From positions 1-64,000 of the forward strand of contig MSED01000002.1 of the NCBI GenBank assembly GCA_002099365.1: 64,000 bases of DNA, given 5' to 3'. The notes below the pieces were generated by a model. The model was not told the DNA's origin. It was given only the letters and a program-made list of their open reading frames with translations, and searched no databases. Shown one piece after another: positions 33,849 to 44,833 of the stretch (position 1 is the first letter of the stretch; the number at the start of each line of letters is the position of its first letter). This DNA comes from Phialophora verrucosa (taxonomy: Eukaryota; Ascomycota; Eurotiomycetes; Chaetothyriales; Herpotrichiellaceae). The translations under genes and the position numbers were made by a program.

Positions 33849-34951
33849 GTTGTATTAGTCGCCTTTCCGTCTCTTGTATGGCAATATTTCTGTCGTCTAG
33901 ATCTGTGATGCGGCAGCGAGAGTCGAGCTTGATCCGATGAGGGTTGCCTGCGAAGTCCATCAGCATCCTGGGATACGGTGCCATTTATAGGCACCATCAG
34001 TAAGCTTGTGAGAATGCTCTTCAGCATTATTCTATGTCGCAATAACAGGTCGGCTCCCTGTGACACACAATGGCCAATGGCACAGAAGACACGCCATAGA
34101 GGTTGCAACGATGGATTGGTTGTACTCGTATAAGCTATGAGTGAGACTAAGATCTGACCGGAGAAAAAGAAGGGGGTTAGGATACACCACATGTTGTTAT
34201 CGAGGGCATGTCGACAACGGAATTCATGGGCTGCGTCCATTACTTGTCCGCAATCGGCCGGTCAAGCTGGACTCGCTTCCCAAGGCGTCCAATGCAGCAA
34301 GTGTAGGGAATTGTTGCTGCAGCTCACTTGAGACGGTGGCATCAGAAGGATTCTGTGGCACAACTTAGTTGGGTGCAGGATTGGCGGCGTGTGAAAGTTC
34401 TTGATGGGCAATCAGGCTCCAGGCAATCTGAAGTAGCATTTGGAAGGAGGGGAACTCGTCTCTGCGCGAAAGAGTATAACCATATGGAAAGAGGCTTCAG
34501 TTCCTGCAGGACTTGCGCCATCATGTGGATTGACAGTCCATGTAAGAGTGAGGGTTGAAGGATTGACGAAAACCCTCGACAGAGTAATAAGTAAGCTCTT
34601 TCGGCTTAGTTGCCCCTCAACAACTGACTGCACCCAACTGCTGTACCCTTGCAAGGTGGTGTTGTTGGACGTCCCACCATGCAGTTGGCTTACGCATCGC
34701 AAAACCAAGTTGATCCAGAGTTTTCAATTCTCCATAGTCCAGAGAACAATGGCGCACCCAGAAGGATTAGCTAACGTGGACTACTTCTCTCCCACTGAGA
34801 GCCGACCAACTACGCAGGTGATACTGACTGCATACCAGTGGCTCACCCGACAGCAACCCCGATTAGCTCACTTGACTGCAACTTTCGTACCAGCGGGAGA
34901 TGGATTATGTGCATTGCAGGACCGTTATGCTCTCTAGCCAGTTCCTTCAAA
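33849..34951. other. Intergenic region between cupin and amidase
   Basis: About 1.1 kb. A frame at 34440-34937 (plus, 165 residues) has no recognised motif and overlaps an unrelated opposite frame, so neither is called. The cupin promoter should lie at the left end. Confidence 0.4.
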
Positions 34952-37082
34952 TCAAAACGGGGTGCGACCGGTCTTGACCGTCTTCAAGATGCCGGCATCT
35001 GCCATCTTTTCAATCATGTTCAAGAGCACAAAGTCACACCCGCGCTTCACCACCATGTTGATCGTTACGGGCACCATTTCTTCGTGGTACGTGACGTTGC
35101 TGAAATATGGGACTTGGCCGATGGGTATTGTGAAGTCCGCGCAACCATAAATGGGGCAAATGTTGGCACCCGTAATCTTTGCAGTTGGTGGTTTGACGGC
35201 CAGGTACGAAGCAGCGGGTGAATCATTCAAGCTTTCCTCCCGGAAAGAAGGCAATCCTCCTGGCCCTATGTCGTACAGCATGACAGATTCGGAGCAGGAG
35301 TCAGCTGTGCTAAATTGCAGATTTTGTTCATACCATTCCACCGCAAGATTCTTGGCCTGCAACGCAGCTTGGTACGTGACGGCGTTGTTGACGGTCTCGT
35401 TAAAGTTCACCCAGCCAGGCCGTCGAGCAGGATCTACCGGAGGAAATCGTCCATCGAAGAGCTCTGCCCACTTTGTAACGAGTGGTTTGCCAACTTGGTC
35501 CCATTGAGTCCAGGCGTTGATGACACTCAACGGTCTTGAGGAAAGGTATGTCAGGTTGTTGACTCGGGGGTCTGTGGCGTTCTGCACAGTCGCGGTAAAG
35601 TTGAACTTCTCCACTGTCATACCGAACAAGGAACTCATGTTGCTGATGAATTGTTGCAGCACAGCTTCTGCTGCTGAGTTGTTCAAAGGCAGATACTCAA
35701 CCGGATAGAGAATACGTTTTGGAAACGCGTTGGTGTCGGGCACCACCAAAGGTGAGAGCCCTGTCAGGTTTGAACTTTGGTATGTGTCCGGTGTGTACCT
35801 TACCATCATCAGCGTTGGGCTTGTTCAGGGACAATTTCCTTACCAAGCTTTCGAGAACTTAACCCATTGGTACGGGTCACGACAGAACACGCCTGCGGTG
35901 TCGGTAGCACCGCCAAGAGGCATCACACGTTCAAGAGTCATCAATCCTTGACTAGGCCGTTGGCTTCAGCTGGTCAGCTGCTTGAACCCTAAGCGCAATT
36001 ATGTTTACTTACCCATAAACGCCACTCACTGCTGCAGGCCGTCTCATTGAGGAGCCTGTATCGGATCCAATTGCATAGTCAAGCCAGTCGTATGCTGCTA
36101 CCGAGCAGCCTCCACCGGACGAGGAGGCCGAGCACGTCAACCAGCCATCTCCTCTCGGATTAAAAGGATAATGTTCGTCCTGCCATTGCCATGGATCTGC
36201 ACCAGAGGCGAATTGTGCAAGCTTATATTTTCCGACGATAACAGCTCCGAGATCGATGAGTTTCTGGACTGAAGGAGCTGTTCCATCAGCCAAGGGTGTG
36301 ACATACGCCCATGCCTGACTCCCGCCAGAGGTTTGCAAGCCCTTGATGTCATACAGATCTTTGACAGCAACACGTTCTCCTGCCAAAGGTCTGCTGTCTC
36401 CCCAGCTATATATCCGCGAAGGTACCGGAATCATGGGGTTCCAGTACCTTGCCAGGTAGGCTGGGACAGCAGTGTAGGTGTCATTGCCGTCATTGGAGTT
36501 GTACGTCCCGTACAAGAAGTCTCGGTACGAGTCCGCGTACAGCAGATAGACAGAGGCGAGCTCTATCTGCCCGGACTTGATGGTTGCAAGGTAAGGTCCA
36601 GCAGGAGGCGCTGCGGTTTGAAATGTTGACTGGGTCGCCCTCCCGCTTGACTGGAAGCTGCCGGTGATAAAGATTTGGCCGATATCATACGACTGCAGAT
36701 ATGTGACTGCTGATGCATCCAGGGTTGCATTTGCCGCCGACGAAGAGATTAGGACAGCACCAAGGAAATCTTCTGAAAAGACGTCGTCTCCCTGGAGGTA
36801 ACTTGCCACCACACTCTGGAGCACGTCTCCTGTGATCAAGGAAGCTTCAGTGTTGATGACTGTCAATAGCACGCTGCCTTCATTTGTGACTGCTGATGAA
36901 GAGAACTTGGCGGTCGCAACAGCCTTCGGATTCACAACGTTGCCAATGTAGGATCTGTTCCCGAGCTCGAACAATGCATCACCATTCGCTAGAGGTTGGA
37001 TGTAACTGTAAGGGTTCCTCCTGAGAGGTGTGGTGAAGGCAAGTGCTGCATGAAAGGCAAGAAGCAAGAAGAACTCCATCAC
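34952..37082 (-). CDS. Secreted amidase (amidase-signature family)
   Basis: Predicted 674 residues from three exons in gene order 36013-37082, 35844-35951, 34952-35798 (introns 61 and 45 bp). It begins with a signal peptide (MMEFFLLLAFHAALAF), then an N-terminal region of about 200 residues common in large fungal amidases, then the amidase-signature domain. Catalytic Lys is in VAVKDLYDIKG; the Gly/Ser-rich loop is TCSASSSGGGCS; the cis-Ser and nucleophile are in GSDTGSSMRRPA. The short middle exon supplies GLMTLERVMPLGGATDTAGV and joins through W-YTPDTYQ. Several N-glycosylation sequons fit secretion. The enzyme hydrolyses an amide bond; substrate unknown. It is transcribed away from the ABC transporter, 780 bp apart, which might mean joint control. 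Confidence 0.9.
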
Positions 37083-37861
37083 GGCGGACCTGGCGCTGAA
37101 CTTCGTTGGGGCGGTACACCACGGCTGGACCGGTACAAACCCATTGCTTTAAGTGCTCTCGACACCATTTTATGAACGTCCTCAATTCTCGACACTAGGG
37201 GTTGAACCGGCTGCTATAGCTTCCATATATGCGCGATAAGGGGAACAGTCTTCATGGCCTGCCTAATTCGTCCACCTCGATCTATTGTGTCTACTCTGAT
37301 TGACCGGTTCCTGGCAAGCCTCGCTTGGCATGCTTCGGATATCGGCACATCGGAAGAATGAATGAGCTCGAAAGACACCAGGGCGAGTTCTTATCGCAAT
37401 TTATGGAGGCTCGCTGAGAAATGCCGACCGGCAACTGTACTTTGTTAGGACACATGGTATGGGATGAAGCCTTGACCGCGAAATTGCTTGAAAAGTCCCG
37501 TCGCTCCGTCGTACCCAGTCCGGGGCGGTCCGGATATACGCGGTGCTCGCAGCAGCACTACCAGGCAGCAATGAAATATTTCGAATGCGGTTTAGTGCCA
37601 GAATGTACGAGATACTCCCATTCCCTTGAGACATCGTCTCACCGATTTTCTGTTCATCCGCTTGACGCTTCATCAATGTGCAATGTTTTTCATGTGCTCA
37701 TGAGGCGACTGCATTGATCTCGAGATTCTCGGCAGGAATGGTCCCGATAGTGAAGGTTATGTTCATTTCCTGCCACTGGCAAGACTGTTGCTTGATATCT
37801 TCCGCTGCCTAAAAGACGGAGTTGTGCGGTCTCGAAGTTTTGGAGGCTTGCACAAATCAAG
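37083..37861. promoter_or_regulatory. Divergent intergenic region, amidase / ABC transporter
   Basis: 779 bp holding the presumed promoters of both flanking genes. No gene or clear site is seen. Confidence 0.45.
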
Positions 37862-40800
37862 ATGGCGTCTAAACCCAAGAACGGTATCTCGAGATTTTAC
37901 GTACCGTGGCCGAAACCCTTTATCGAAGAACCTGTTGGCTGGGTGGATATCGAACCTAAGAAGTCATCAACACGGTGGCACGCAGTCTGTCTCTTCGTCC
38001 TCTCCGCTACCGGCTTTGTGACCCAACTTGTGGTGGCATTGGGTTTTCCATGGGCGTCCACCACTACCGCGCTGTGGGCTCTTGCCCTGTTGTATACAAC
38101 AGCATGCCGGCCCAGAACTGGCTCAATCCTGCTTTTCGTGGATTTTGTGGGCATTGCCATTGCCGGAGCATGTCTGCTCGCCACCTACTTCTACCAAAAC
38201 TTGCATGGCAGAAATGCGGTCCTTACTGTCGCCAGCACTGCTCTGGCCGCTATTTCAATCGCCGTGGCCACCAATATGCCCCTCCGGGACCCATTTTTGA
38301 GCCGAGCCGAAGTCAGTCGCCCTTTCAGTGCTCCTTCAAGTGCTTTTCGATCGCCCGAAGACAACTTGACGCTTTTGCAATGGATGACGGTCTCTTGGAT
38401 TGGCCCCCTGATCAAGGTCGGCAACAAGCGCCAACTTAACGATGACGATGTATGGCTTCTACCCTATGAATTCCAACACCGTCAGCTCCATGATGCTTTC
38501 CGCGAGCTCAGAGGAAGTGTTGTCCGACGGTTATTGAGCGCCAATTGGATCGACTTGGTCCTGCTCACAATCCTTGCAATTATCGAACTCGCTGCCAACT
38601 ATTCCGCTCCGGTCATTCTGCAAAAGCTCCTACAAGCGATGGAGACAATCAATATTGAGAAGCGCTCCGCAGTCCAATGGGCATTGCTCATTCTTGTTGT
38701 GCGACTTGTTGCCGCTCAGAGCGCAGTTTTCAGTTTGTGGTTCGGAAGAAGGTGCTATGAGCGTTCTCGGGGCGAAATGATTACGATGTTGTATGAAAAG
38801 ACATTGAATCGGAAGATGTTAGGAGGGCTTCCTCTGCAGGCTAGGAAGGGCCACGGGCCAGAAGAAGAACCCGTTCCTGATGCATCTGAAGCGGACGGGA
38901 CGGGTGCCCTGCCGGAAACCGAACAAGTCCTCAGTGGGCATTTCAAGCGTCCGAGGAGTCTCGCCAGGCGTGCGCAAGGGAGAATTGAGAAAATGAAGTC
39001 TTTCTTTGTGCTCAAGAAGCAGGCAGAAGTTGAGAGGAAATTGCCCGCCTCGATGGGGAAGATCCTCAACCTGTTCCGCAACGACGCTTATGAGGTTGCT
39101 CAACGCTTTTGGGAGTTTCAGACCCTCATCAACAAGCCTCTCGGCCTAGTACTTTCCGTCTTTCTCATCTGGCGACTGCTTGGATGGCCATCCTTTGTCG
39201 GCATTGCCGTGGTCATTATTGCACAGATCTTGAATTACCTTCTTGCTCAAATCCTGCTCGTTTGGGAAAAGGAACGTCGGAAAGTCACGGACGTCAAACT
39301 ACAGAAGATCACTCAATACGTCGAGGCGATCAGACATTTGCGATGGTATGGGTGGCATTTTGCATGGCTTGACGGCATCATGACGGCACGGCAGAAGGAG
39401 CTCAACTTGAGAATCATTACCTTTCTTTTGAACGCAACGATCAAGACGTTGAACTCATTTGCAACCGGCATACTTCCAGTCGCCACCTTCTACGCTTACA
39501 CCGTCATCGCAGGACGTCAATTGCGAATCGACGTCGCTTTTCCCGCATTGCAGCTCTTCTCGCTATTGCAAGCTAACATCCGAGAACTTCCAAACCTCAT
39601 AACGGTCTTGCTGAATGCCTCCGTCGCAGTTAGTCGCATATCAGACTTCATTGGGGAACCGGACAAGGTCGACGATGCACAGTCCAGTGAATTAACCAAC
39701 GATCCTGATCGCCTGGAGCTGGAAAATGCTTCCTTCTCATGGCCCGGCCTTTCGAGCATGGCGCTTCGAGATCTCAACCTCTCTTTCCCTCAAGGGCTGA
39801 CCGTTATCTTTGGCGAAGTTGCAGCAGGGAAGACTGCTCTGCTCCATGCTCTTCTTGGGGAGCTGGATTTGCGCAAAGGGCATCTCTACAAGCCGCAAGC
39901 CGCCATTGGTTATTGTGCACAGACCCCCTGGCTTCAAAGCATGAACATCCGAGAGAACATTCTTTTCAACTCGCCATACGACGAAGCCCGGTATAAGAAG
40001 ACACTTGAAGCTTGCGCTCTTCTTCCAGACCTGGCCAACTTCAAACATGGGGATTTGTCCGAGATCGGCGAGAATGGCATTGGCTTATCAGGTGGCCAAA
40101 AGGCGAGAGTAGCTCTTGCTCGAGCAGTGTACAGCCGAACGCAGGTTCTCCTCCTCGATGACCCTTTGAGTGCTCTAGATCAACAAACGGCCGAATGGAT
40201 TGTCACAAGGTGTTTGTGTAGTAGCTTGATGGAAAATCGTATTGTGGTCCTGGTCACACACCGCACGGATATTTGTCAACATCTAGCATCACAGCTGGTA
40301 GAGCTCTCCAACGGCACAGCTGTGCTGCATCGAAGTGATGAGGATCTCTCCAAAGTCACGTCAGCCACTGCAGTAGACGCAGAACTGGCTGTCGATAGCG
40401 GGAGAGACATTGATGAATCAGCTGCAATTCCTGATAAGTTTGTCGAAGACGAATACCGAGCCCATGGTGGGGTGCAACTCCGGGTTTACTGGCAGTACAT
40501 CAAGGCCGGAACAATAAGATGGTGGTTGATGGTTGTCTTGACAGCGGCGGTGTGCCGCGCAACTTACGTCGCCGAGAGCTGGTTCTTGAAGGAATGGGGA
40601 GAGGCATACAACAAAGTCAAAGCCCATATGTTCTCCCTCCAGATCTTCGAAGCAGACATCCATCTTCTGCAGAGCCCAATCTCTGGTCTTTTTGACAAGT
40701 TCCCTGACCCTGCTGTCAATGTCCGTCCATGGCTTCTAGGATTCCTCGTCATTGTGGCCTGTGAAACCTTGGGACTGGTTGTCTCGCAGATATCGATGTT

Positions 40801-42211
40801 GGTGGTCACATACTCCGCCGCACAGCGGATGTTCCGAGTCATCATGGAGCGAATCAGCAATGCCACGTTCCAATTCTATGATGTGACGCCGGTGGGAAGG
40901 TTGATGAATCGGTTGACCTCGGACATTGGTACCATCGATGGTGGAATCGCCGAACTTTTTCTCGTTGTGATCTGGTATGCCATCGCTTGGGTCTCCTCGA
41001 TGATAGTTATTGCGAGCATCACACCGACGTTTTTGCTCTTCGCCCTTGGGCTGACACTGGCGTTTATCATGATCTTCTTGCAGTTCCTGCCGACGTCACA
41101 GAGCTTGCGGCGGCTCGAGATGGTCTCCCTGACTCCTTTAATGTCGAACTTTGGAGCCTTGCTGAATGGTCTGATGACAGTCAGGGCCTTCAATGCTCAA
41201 AGGCAATTCCAGGAGAAAAACATCCAGGTCACAGACGCATTTCAGAAAATGGACCACTTTTATTGGAGTTTGCAAGCTTGGCTGATGTACCGGTTTGACA
41301 CCCTGTCGGCGGTATCGACCTTCCTCCTCACTCTCCTCGCTATCTTCTCTAATCTTTCGGCCGGTCTTACTGCGTTTGTCCTGATATCAGCAAACAAATT
41401 TGTTCAGGCGACTCACACTATCTGCAAGTCGTACGGCCAACTCCAACTTAACTTTGTGTCAGTGGAGCGAGTGATTGAACTGATTCATGTTGAACAAGAA
41501 CCGCCCAGCTCCGTCGAACCACCCGCGGCATGGCCGAAATATGGAAGCGATGTGGTCTTCGAGAACGTCACGATACGGTATCAGCCATATCTTGACCCAG
41601 CGCTTATAGACATTTCGGTTCGGTTCGAAGGCGGTTCGACGAATACAGTCACCGGAAGAACTGGATCCGGCAAGTCAACTTTAGCTCTCGCGTTATTGGC
41701 GACAGTCACACCAGTATCCGGTCGCATTGTGATTGACGGGATTGATATTGCCAAAGTCAATAAGCAGGTATTAAGGAGCAGGATAACCTTCTTGGCCCAA
41801 GACCCCATTCTCTTTCCGGGCTCCTTACGCCATAATCTTGACCCGATGGTGGAACATTCCGACTTGGCTTGTGAAAGTGTGCTGTCAAGGGTCTGCGGGA
41901 AATACGGGTGGACACTGGAAACGCAGATCGATGACGGCGGGCGCAACTTGAGCCAAGGACAGCGACAGCTTGTTGGGCTTGCCCGAGCGATATTGCGGAG
42001 AAGCGCAATTGTCATTATGGACGAAGCGACTGCCAGCATTGACCTAGAGACGTCAGCGGAGATACAGCGCGTTTTGAGGGAGGAGTTGAAAGAGAGCACA
42101 ATCATCACCATCGCGCATCGGGCTACCGCAATGGAGAATGCTGACTTCTGCGTTTCGCTGGCGGCTGGCCGCGTCTTGTACCAAGGGAAACCGGGTGGAT
42201 TTGGATCCTGA
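37862..42211 (+). CDS. ABC transporter, ABCC (MRP) type, full length
   Basis: Uninterrupted 1449-residue membrane exporter. A hydrophobic N-terminal region (about 40-140) precedes TMD1. NBD1 has Walker A GEVAAGKTALL (about 651), signature LSGGQKARVALARA (about 741) and Walker B VLLLDDPLSALD. TMD2 follows from about 880. NBD2 has Walker A GRTGSGKSTLA (about 1264), signature LSQGQRQLVGLARA (about 1362) and Walker B IVIMDEATASID. The asymmetry of the NBDs and the NQVLRSR-type stretch fit the multidrug-resistance-associated subfamily, which exports conjugates, organic anions or toxins at the plasma or vacuolar membrane. A charged insert of about 60 residues lies in the first TMD, near 330-390. 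Substrate unknown. No intron over 4.3 kb is notable but not unusual. Confidence 0.95.
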   Translation: MASKPKNGISRFYVPWPKPFIEEPVGWVDIEPKKSSTRWHAVCLFVLSATGFVTQLVVALGFPWASTTTALWALALLYTTACRPRTGSILLFVDFVGIAIAGACLLATYFYQNLHGRNAVLTVASTALAAISIAVATNMPLRDPFLSRAEVSRPFSAPSSAFRSPEDNLTLLQWMTVSWIGPLIKVGNKRQLNDDDVWLLPYEFQHRQLHDAFRELRGSVVRRLLSANWIDLVLLTILAIIELAANYSAPVILQKLLQAMETINIEKRSAVQWALLILVVRLVAAQSAVFSLWFGRRCYERSRGEMITMLYEKTLNRKMLGGLPLQARKGHGPEEEPVPDASEADGTGALPETEQVLSGHFKRPRSLARRAQGRIEKMKSFFVLKKQAEVERKLPASMGKILNLFRNDAYEVAQRFWEFQTLINKPLGLVLSVFLIWRLLGWPSFVGIAVVIIAQILNYLLAQILLVWEKERRKVTDVKLQKITQYVEAIRHLRWYGWHFAWLDGIMTARQKELNLRIITFLLNATIKTLNSFATGILPVATFYAYTVIAGRQLRIDVAFPALQLFSLLQANIRELPNLITVLLNASVAVSRISDFIGEPDKVDDAQSSELTNDPDRLELENASFSWPGLSSMALRDLNLSFPQGLTVIFGEVAAGKTALLHALLGELDLRKGHLYKPQAAIGYCAQTPWLQSMNIRENILFNSPYDEARYKKTLEACALLPDLANFKHGDLSEIGENGIGLSGGQKARVALARAVYSRTQVLLLDDPLSALDQQTAEWIVTRCLCSSLMENRIVVLVTHRTDICQHLASQLVELSNGTAVLHRSDEDLSKVTSATAVDAELAVDSGRDIDESAAIPDKFVEDEYRAHGGVQLRVYWQYIKAGTIRWWLMVVLTAAVCRATYVAESWFLKEWGEAYNKVKAHMFSLQIFEADIHLLQSPISGLFDKFPDPAVNVRPWLLGFLVIVACETLGLVVSQISMLVVTYSAAQRMFRVIMERISNATFQFYDVTPVGRLMNRLTSDIGTIDGGIAELFLVVIWYAIAWVSSMIVIASITPTFLLFALGLTLAFIMIFLQFLPTSQSLRRLEMVSLTPLMSNFGALLNGLMTVRAFNAQRQFQEKNIQVTDAFQKMDHFYWSLQAWLMYRFDTLSAVSTFLLTLLAIFSNLSAGLTAFVLISANKFVQATHTICKSYGQLQLNFVSVERVIELIHVEQEPPSSVEPPAAWPKYGSDVVFENVTIRYQPYLDPALIDISVRFEGGSTNTVTGRTGSGKSTLALALLATVTPVSGRIVIDGIDIAKVNKQVLRSRITFLAQDPILFPGSLRHNLDPMVEHSDLACESVLSRVCGKYGWTLETQIDDGGRNLSQGQRQLVGLARAILRRSAIVIMDEATASIDLETSAEIQRVLREELKESTIITIAHRATAMENADFCVSLAAGRVLYQGKPGGFGS

Positions 42212-43123
42212 ATTGACCACTTGGCGTATGAGGGGAAAAGAAACTGGCCCCTATTGTGATCACCTACAGTCGGGTCAGGGAAGAAAACGCGTTGAATTCC
42301 CACTTAGATGGGGAAAAGGTACAAGGTCGAGGATGGCGGCCTGCGAGAATCGCAGCCGAAATCTGCGCTGTGGTACAGACGGTGCAGGCTGCCCAATCTA
42401 TTCAAAATACGGTGCTACTTGAAGCCAAGCAGTTTCCGAGTACTAACATGCGCGCTGGGATAGATGTGTGTGAGGTGCAGCTCCGAGAGGCAAAACTCCA
42501 TTAGACATAGACAGACTCCGTAACGCGGGAATAGACGTGGCCCCCCCTTTGTGCCTTCTCTTGCAGCCAAAGTGTTCGCAACCGCTTCACGCATAACTCT
42601 TGAGTCTCACGCCATAAGCGCAAAGACAAGGGAGAATGGAAGCCGCAAGGAGGAAAGCGAGTCGAAGTCGATTGTCCTATTGTTGCAGGGCTGGACACGA
42701 CTAGAGATGTTGGTACACCACAATCCAGCTCCGCACACTAGTGAAGGACGATGAACGTGCTTTTGCGCACTGCTAGGTGAAGGTTCACGGAGCAGCTTGG
42801 GATGAGACCTGAATGACCTGGACTGAGCATGCACCCCGGAAGCGGAATATCCTTTTCCCGTCCCAGCGCGGCTCAACCAGAGCTTGGCCAATCGGATCTC
42901 TCAGTGTCGAAGCACAAACCTCGTTGCAGATGACGTCCAGAATCACCCCGTAAGTCGAACAACTTCACAACTTCCATCTCTCCCTCATTTGATATGATAT
43001 CCCCAGTATCTAATAACTCCAATCTTTCCCCTAGAAGCCCCTGCTGTAGGGGCGTGCGTCTCTTTTGTCTCTCATCTAAATTGCACTCTCTGCCTTTGCA
43101 CTGAAACCGCAATTTCTGCCGTC
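42212..43123. other. Intergenic, promoter of the amino-acid transporter
   Basis: About 910 bp. A pyrimidine-rich leader lies before the downstream ATG at 43124. Short frames show nothing recognisable. Confidence 0.45.
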
Positions 43124-44833
43124 ATGTCCGACACTCCGAATTCTGTCACGGACGACAGCAGAGCAGCTCGCGTCGTTGCCGGCCACCTTCCAGAAGGATA
43201 TACCGCTGATATTGATGGCGTACATGCTGGCGGCAGCGAGCCAAGGGGCCCTGGTGAATCAGAGCCTGAGTCGTCTCTGAAACTCCAAGGCGGCGATATC
43301 CATCGTGATCTTTTCAAAATCCCGCATAGAGCCAAACTGCATCAGCGCGCTGCTACTTTCTCCCACCCGAATGAGATCTCCACCGACCTCGAAAATGAAA
43401 CGACAGTGGCAGAGCAGCTTGCGCCTGGTGGATTCCGTCGAGAGTTTGTTCGACAGAAATACGGCCGTTTCAATCCCGCCGCTATCCCAGTCACGAGGAA
43501 TTTTGTCGAATTCTTGTCTCTTTACGGAAGCTTTGCTGGTGAAGACCTCGAGGACACTGACGACGATACGTCAACCCTTGACGATGAGGAAGGAATGGCA
43601 CCTAGCGAGAGGAGACCACTGCTTGGCCGCCGGAGGACCACCATGGCTGCCAAGATGGGCGAGGCTGGCACAACAAAGACATTTTTCACCCTTCTGAAAG
43701 CCTTCATTGGTACTGGAATTATGTTCTTGCCCAAGGCATTCAACAACGGAGGCATCTTGTTCTCATCAATGACGCTATTGACGGTCTCGGTTGTTACTAC
43801 GTGGGCATTCCACCTGCTGCTGCAATGTCGGCAAGCCTACAAGAAAAGCGGCTATGGCGAGCTTGGGGAAGCAATTGGTGGTCAGAGAATGAGATCGATC
43901 ATCCTTGCATCCGTCACAATCTCCCAGCTTGGGTTTGTCTGTGCCGGAACGGTCTTCGTCGCACAAAATCTTCACTCCTTTCAGGTTGCCATCTCCAAAG
44001 GCTCCGCTCCGCTATCGACCAACATAATGATCGCCCTACAACTACTTGCGCTGATCCCGCTTGCATTCATCCGCAATATTTCCAAGCTTGGTCCAGCGGC
44101 ACTGTTGGCCGACGTCTTCATTCTCCTCGGTCTTGCCTACATTTATTGGTACGACATCTCTAGTCTTGTCGAGGATGGCCTCAATCCGACTGTGCAACTG
44201 TTCAATCCCGAACACTACACGCTCACTATTGGCTCCGCAATCTTCACATTCGAAGGGATCGGTCTCATTCTTCCAATCCAATCATCCATGCGACATCCTG
44301 AGAAGTTCGAGCCTCTTCTCTGGGTCATCATGCTCATCAACACCATCATTTTCACTTCCATTGGAGCACTCTGCTATGCGACATTTGGCGAGGCGACAAA
44401 GATTGAAGTTATTTCGAACTTTCCTCAAAGCAGCAGGCTTGTCAACGCCGTGCAGTTTCTGTATGCCATTGCTGTTATGGCCGGTACACCTGTTCAGCTG
44501 TTCCCTGCACTCCGCATCCTTGAGGGTAAAGTATTCGGTCGACGCTCCGGGAAAAGGGACACATTTACCAAGTGGAAGAAAAATGGGTTCAGAACCGTCC
44601 TCGTCGTGTTTTGTGCTTTGGTTGCGATTCTCGGATCCAGCAACCTCGACACCTTCGTCGCACTCATCGGTTCCATCTGTTGCGTACCACTGGTCTACAT
44701 TTACCCTCCTCTTCTGCATTACAGAGGCATCGCCAAAACAACCCGGGAAAAGGCTGCGGATGTCCTGTTGATGGTTCTGGGTGTCGCATGCATGATCTAC
44801 ACAGCTATCATCACTATTGTCAGCAGTTTCTGA
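43124..44833 (+). CDS. Vacuolar amino-acid transporter, AVT3/4-like
   Basis: Single-exon 569-residue member of the amino acid/auxin permease family. A long hydrophilic N-terminal tail (about 180 residues, with RRPLLGRRRTT) leads into the first helix KTFFTLLKAFIGTGIMFLPK, the hallmark of AVT-type carriers, followed by about ten more helices including FTFEGIGLILPIQSSM and VPLVYIYPPLLHY. Yeast Avt3, Avt4 and Avt7 export neutral amino acids from the vacuole to the cytosol, and the long N-terminal tail is typical of them. It follows the ABCC gene on the same strand by 900 bp, with no sign of a shared role. The start is the only in-frame Met before the conserved core with a plausible leader. Confidence 0.92.
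   Translation: MSDTPNSVTDDSRAARVVAGHLPEGYTADIDGVHAGGSEPRGPGESEPESSLKLQGGDIHRDLFKIPHRAKLHQRAATFSHPNEISTDLENETTVAEQLAPGGFRREFVRQKYGRFNPAAIPVTRNFVEFLSLYGSFAGEDLEDTDDDTSTLDDEEGMAPSERRPLLGRRRTTMAAKMGEAGTTKTFFTLLKAFIGTGIMFLPKAFNNGGILFSSMTLLTVSVVTTWAFHLLLQCRQAYKKSGYGELGEAIGGQRMRSIILASVTISQLGFVCAGTVFVAQNLHSFQVAISKGSAPLSTNIMIALQLLALIPLAFIRNISKLGPAALLADVFILLGLAYIYWYDISSLVEDGLNPTVQLFNPEHYTLTIGSAIFTFEGIGLILPIQSSMRHPEKFEPLLWVIMLINTIIFTSIGALCYATFGEATKIEVISNFPQSSRLVNAVQFLYAIAVMAGTPVQLFPALRILEGKVFGRRSGKRDTFTKWKKNGFRTVLVVFCALVAILGSSNLDTFVALIGSICCVPLVYIYPPLLHYRGIAKTTREKAADVLLMVLGVACMIYTAIITIVSSF

Noticed and set aside
34440..34937. 165-residue plus-strand frame between cupin and amidase
   Set aside because: No motif, odd composition and competing frames on the other strand; kept only as an intergenic note.
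41581..42303. 240-residue minus-strand open frame
   Set aside because: It is antisense to the second nucleotide-binding domain of the ABC transporter and has no motif of its own.
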